64,000 bases of DNA from Sthenelais limicola. Its lineage: Eukaryota > Annelida > Polychaeta > Phyllodocida > Sigalionidae. The notes beneath the pieces were generated by a model. It had not been told where the DNA came from and did no database searches. It worked only from the letters and a program-made list of their open reading frames with translations. The first letter of the stretch is position 1; each line of letters starts with the position of its first letter. The translations under genes were made by a program, and so were the position numbers. The stretch lies in NCBI GenBank assembly GCA_942159475.1, contig OW804097.1, forward strand, positions 110,856,582 to 110,920,581, read 5' to 3'. Shown piece after piece: positions 63,796 to 64,000 of this stretch.

Positions 63796-64000
63796 TGTGC
63801 GTCGAATGTGTTTTTCGTCTGTCTGTACTGATCTTTTTGCATTTGAGACTACTAAGGGGGCCAATACGTATTCTAGAGTACAAAGAAGACAAGTCAGCCA
63901 TAACTTACACGGTATTATTTATTCAATAACGTTTGTCAGACACTATCAATTTAGACCACAGCTTATATCCATCAGTTTCAGTGGGGGCCCAACTCCTTTT

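Overview
The window looks like the intron-rich interior of an animal nuclear genome, most likely a marine invertebrate. The species cannot be fixed from the sequence. It is AT-rich, has no bacterial-style gene packing, has isolated exon-like ORFs with canonical splice signals, and is filled with non-LTR retrotransposon debris, SINE-like retroposons and many short terminal-inverted-repeat (TIR) elements. Summing the copies listed here, roughly a third of the window is recognisable repeat.

The only long ORF is a 5'-truncated non-LTR retrotransposon of the CR1/L2/Jockey group (minus strand, ORF 20639-23116). Two older reverse-transcriptase remnants lie nearby (15758-16139 minus; 17199-17990 plus). 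Host coding evidence is limited to five plus-strand candidates: exon-like ORFs at 7470-7523, 38728-38841 and 56641-56782, a single-pass membrane protein ORF at 33523-33954, and a possible last exon at 35241-35399. They would fit one large plus-strand gene or nested genes, but no known family was recognised.

The interspersed repeats fall into families named here for convenience. TIR-A (~230 bp, GGGTCAG...CTGACCC, 4-bp target duplications) has about 25 copies. TIR-B (~185 bp, and a ~230 bp variant B2; TCTAGGC...GCCTAGA) also has about 25. TIR-C (~350 bp, AATAGGGG...CCCCTATT) has 7. TIR-D (~450 bp, termini carrying TGAGTCA) has about 11. TIR-E (~350 bp) has about 9 loci. Minor families are F (GGGCCTGTTGCATAAG), G (51-bp perfect TIRs), H (110 bp, TA duplication), I (134 bp, 4-bp duplication), N (350 bp, TA-type), R (692 bp, twelve iterated 14-mers) and SINE-M (~180 bp, 9-14 bp duplications).

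Nested insertions give a relative chronology: I inside B and inside E; B2 inside B1; H inside A; SINE-M inside E and inside a reverse-transcriptase gene; the LINE inside D; and a TA-type element inside D. A 60-bp satellite (46031-46626) has been amplified from the interior of a TIR-E copy. Other simple sequence includes long pyrimidine tracts (13525-14012, 52585-53115, 58386-58720), two minisatellites (35447-35757, 42448-42576) and G-rich runs. No RNA gene, CRISPR array or bacterial element was found.
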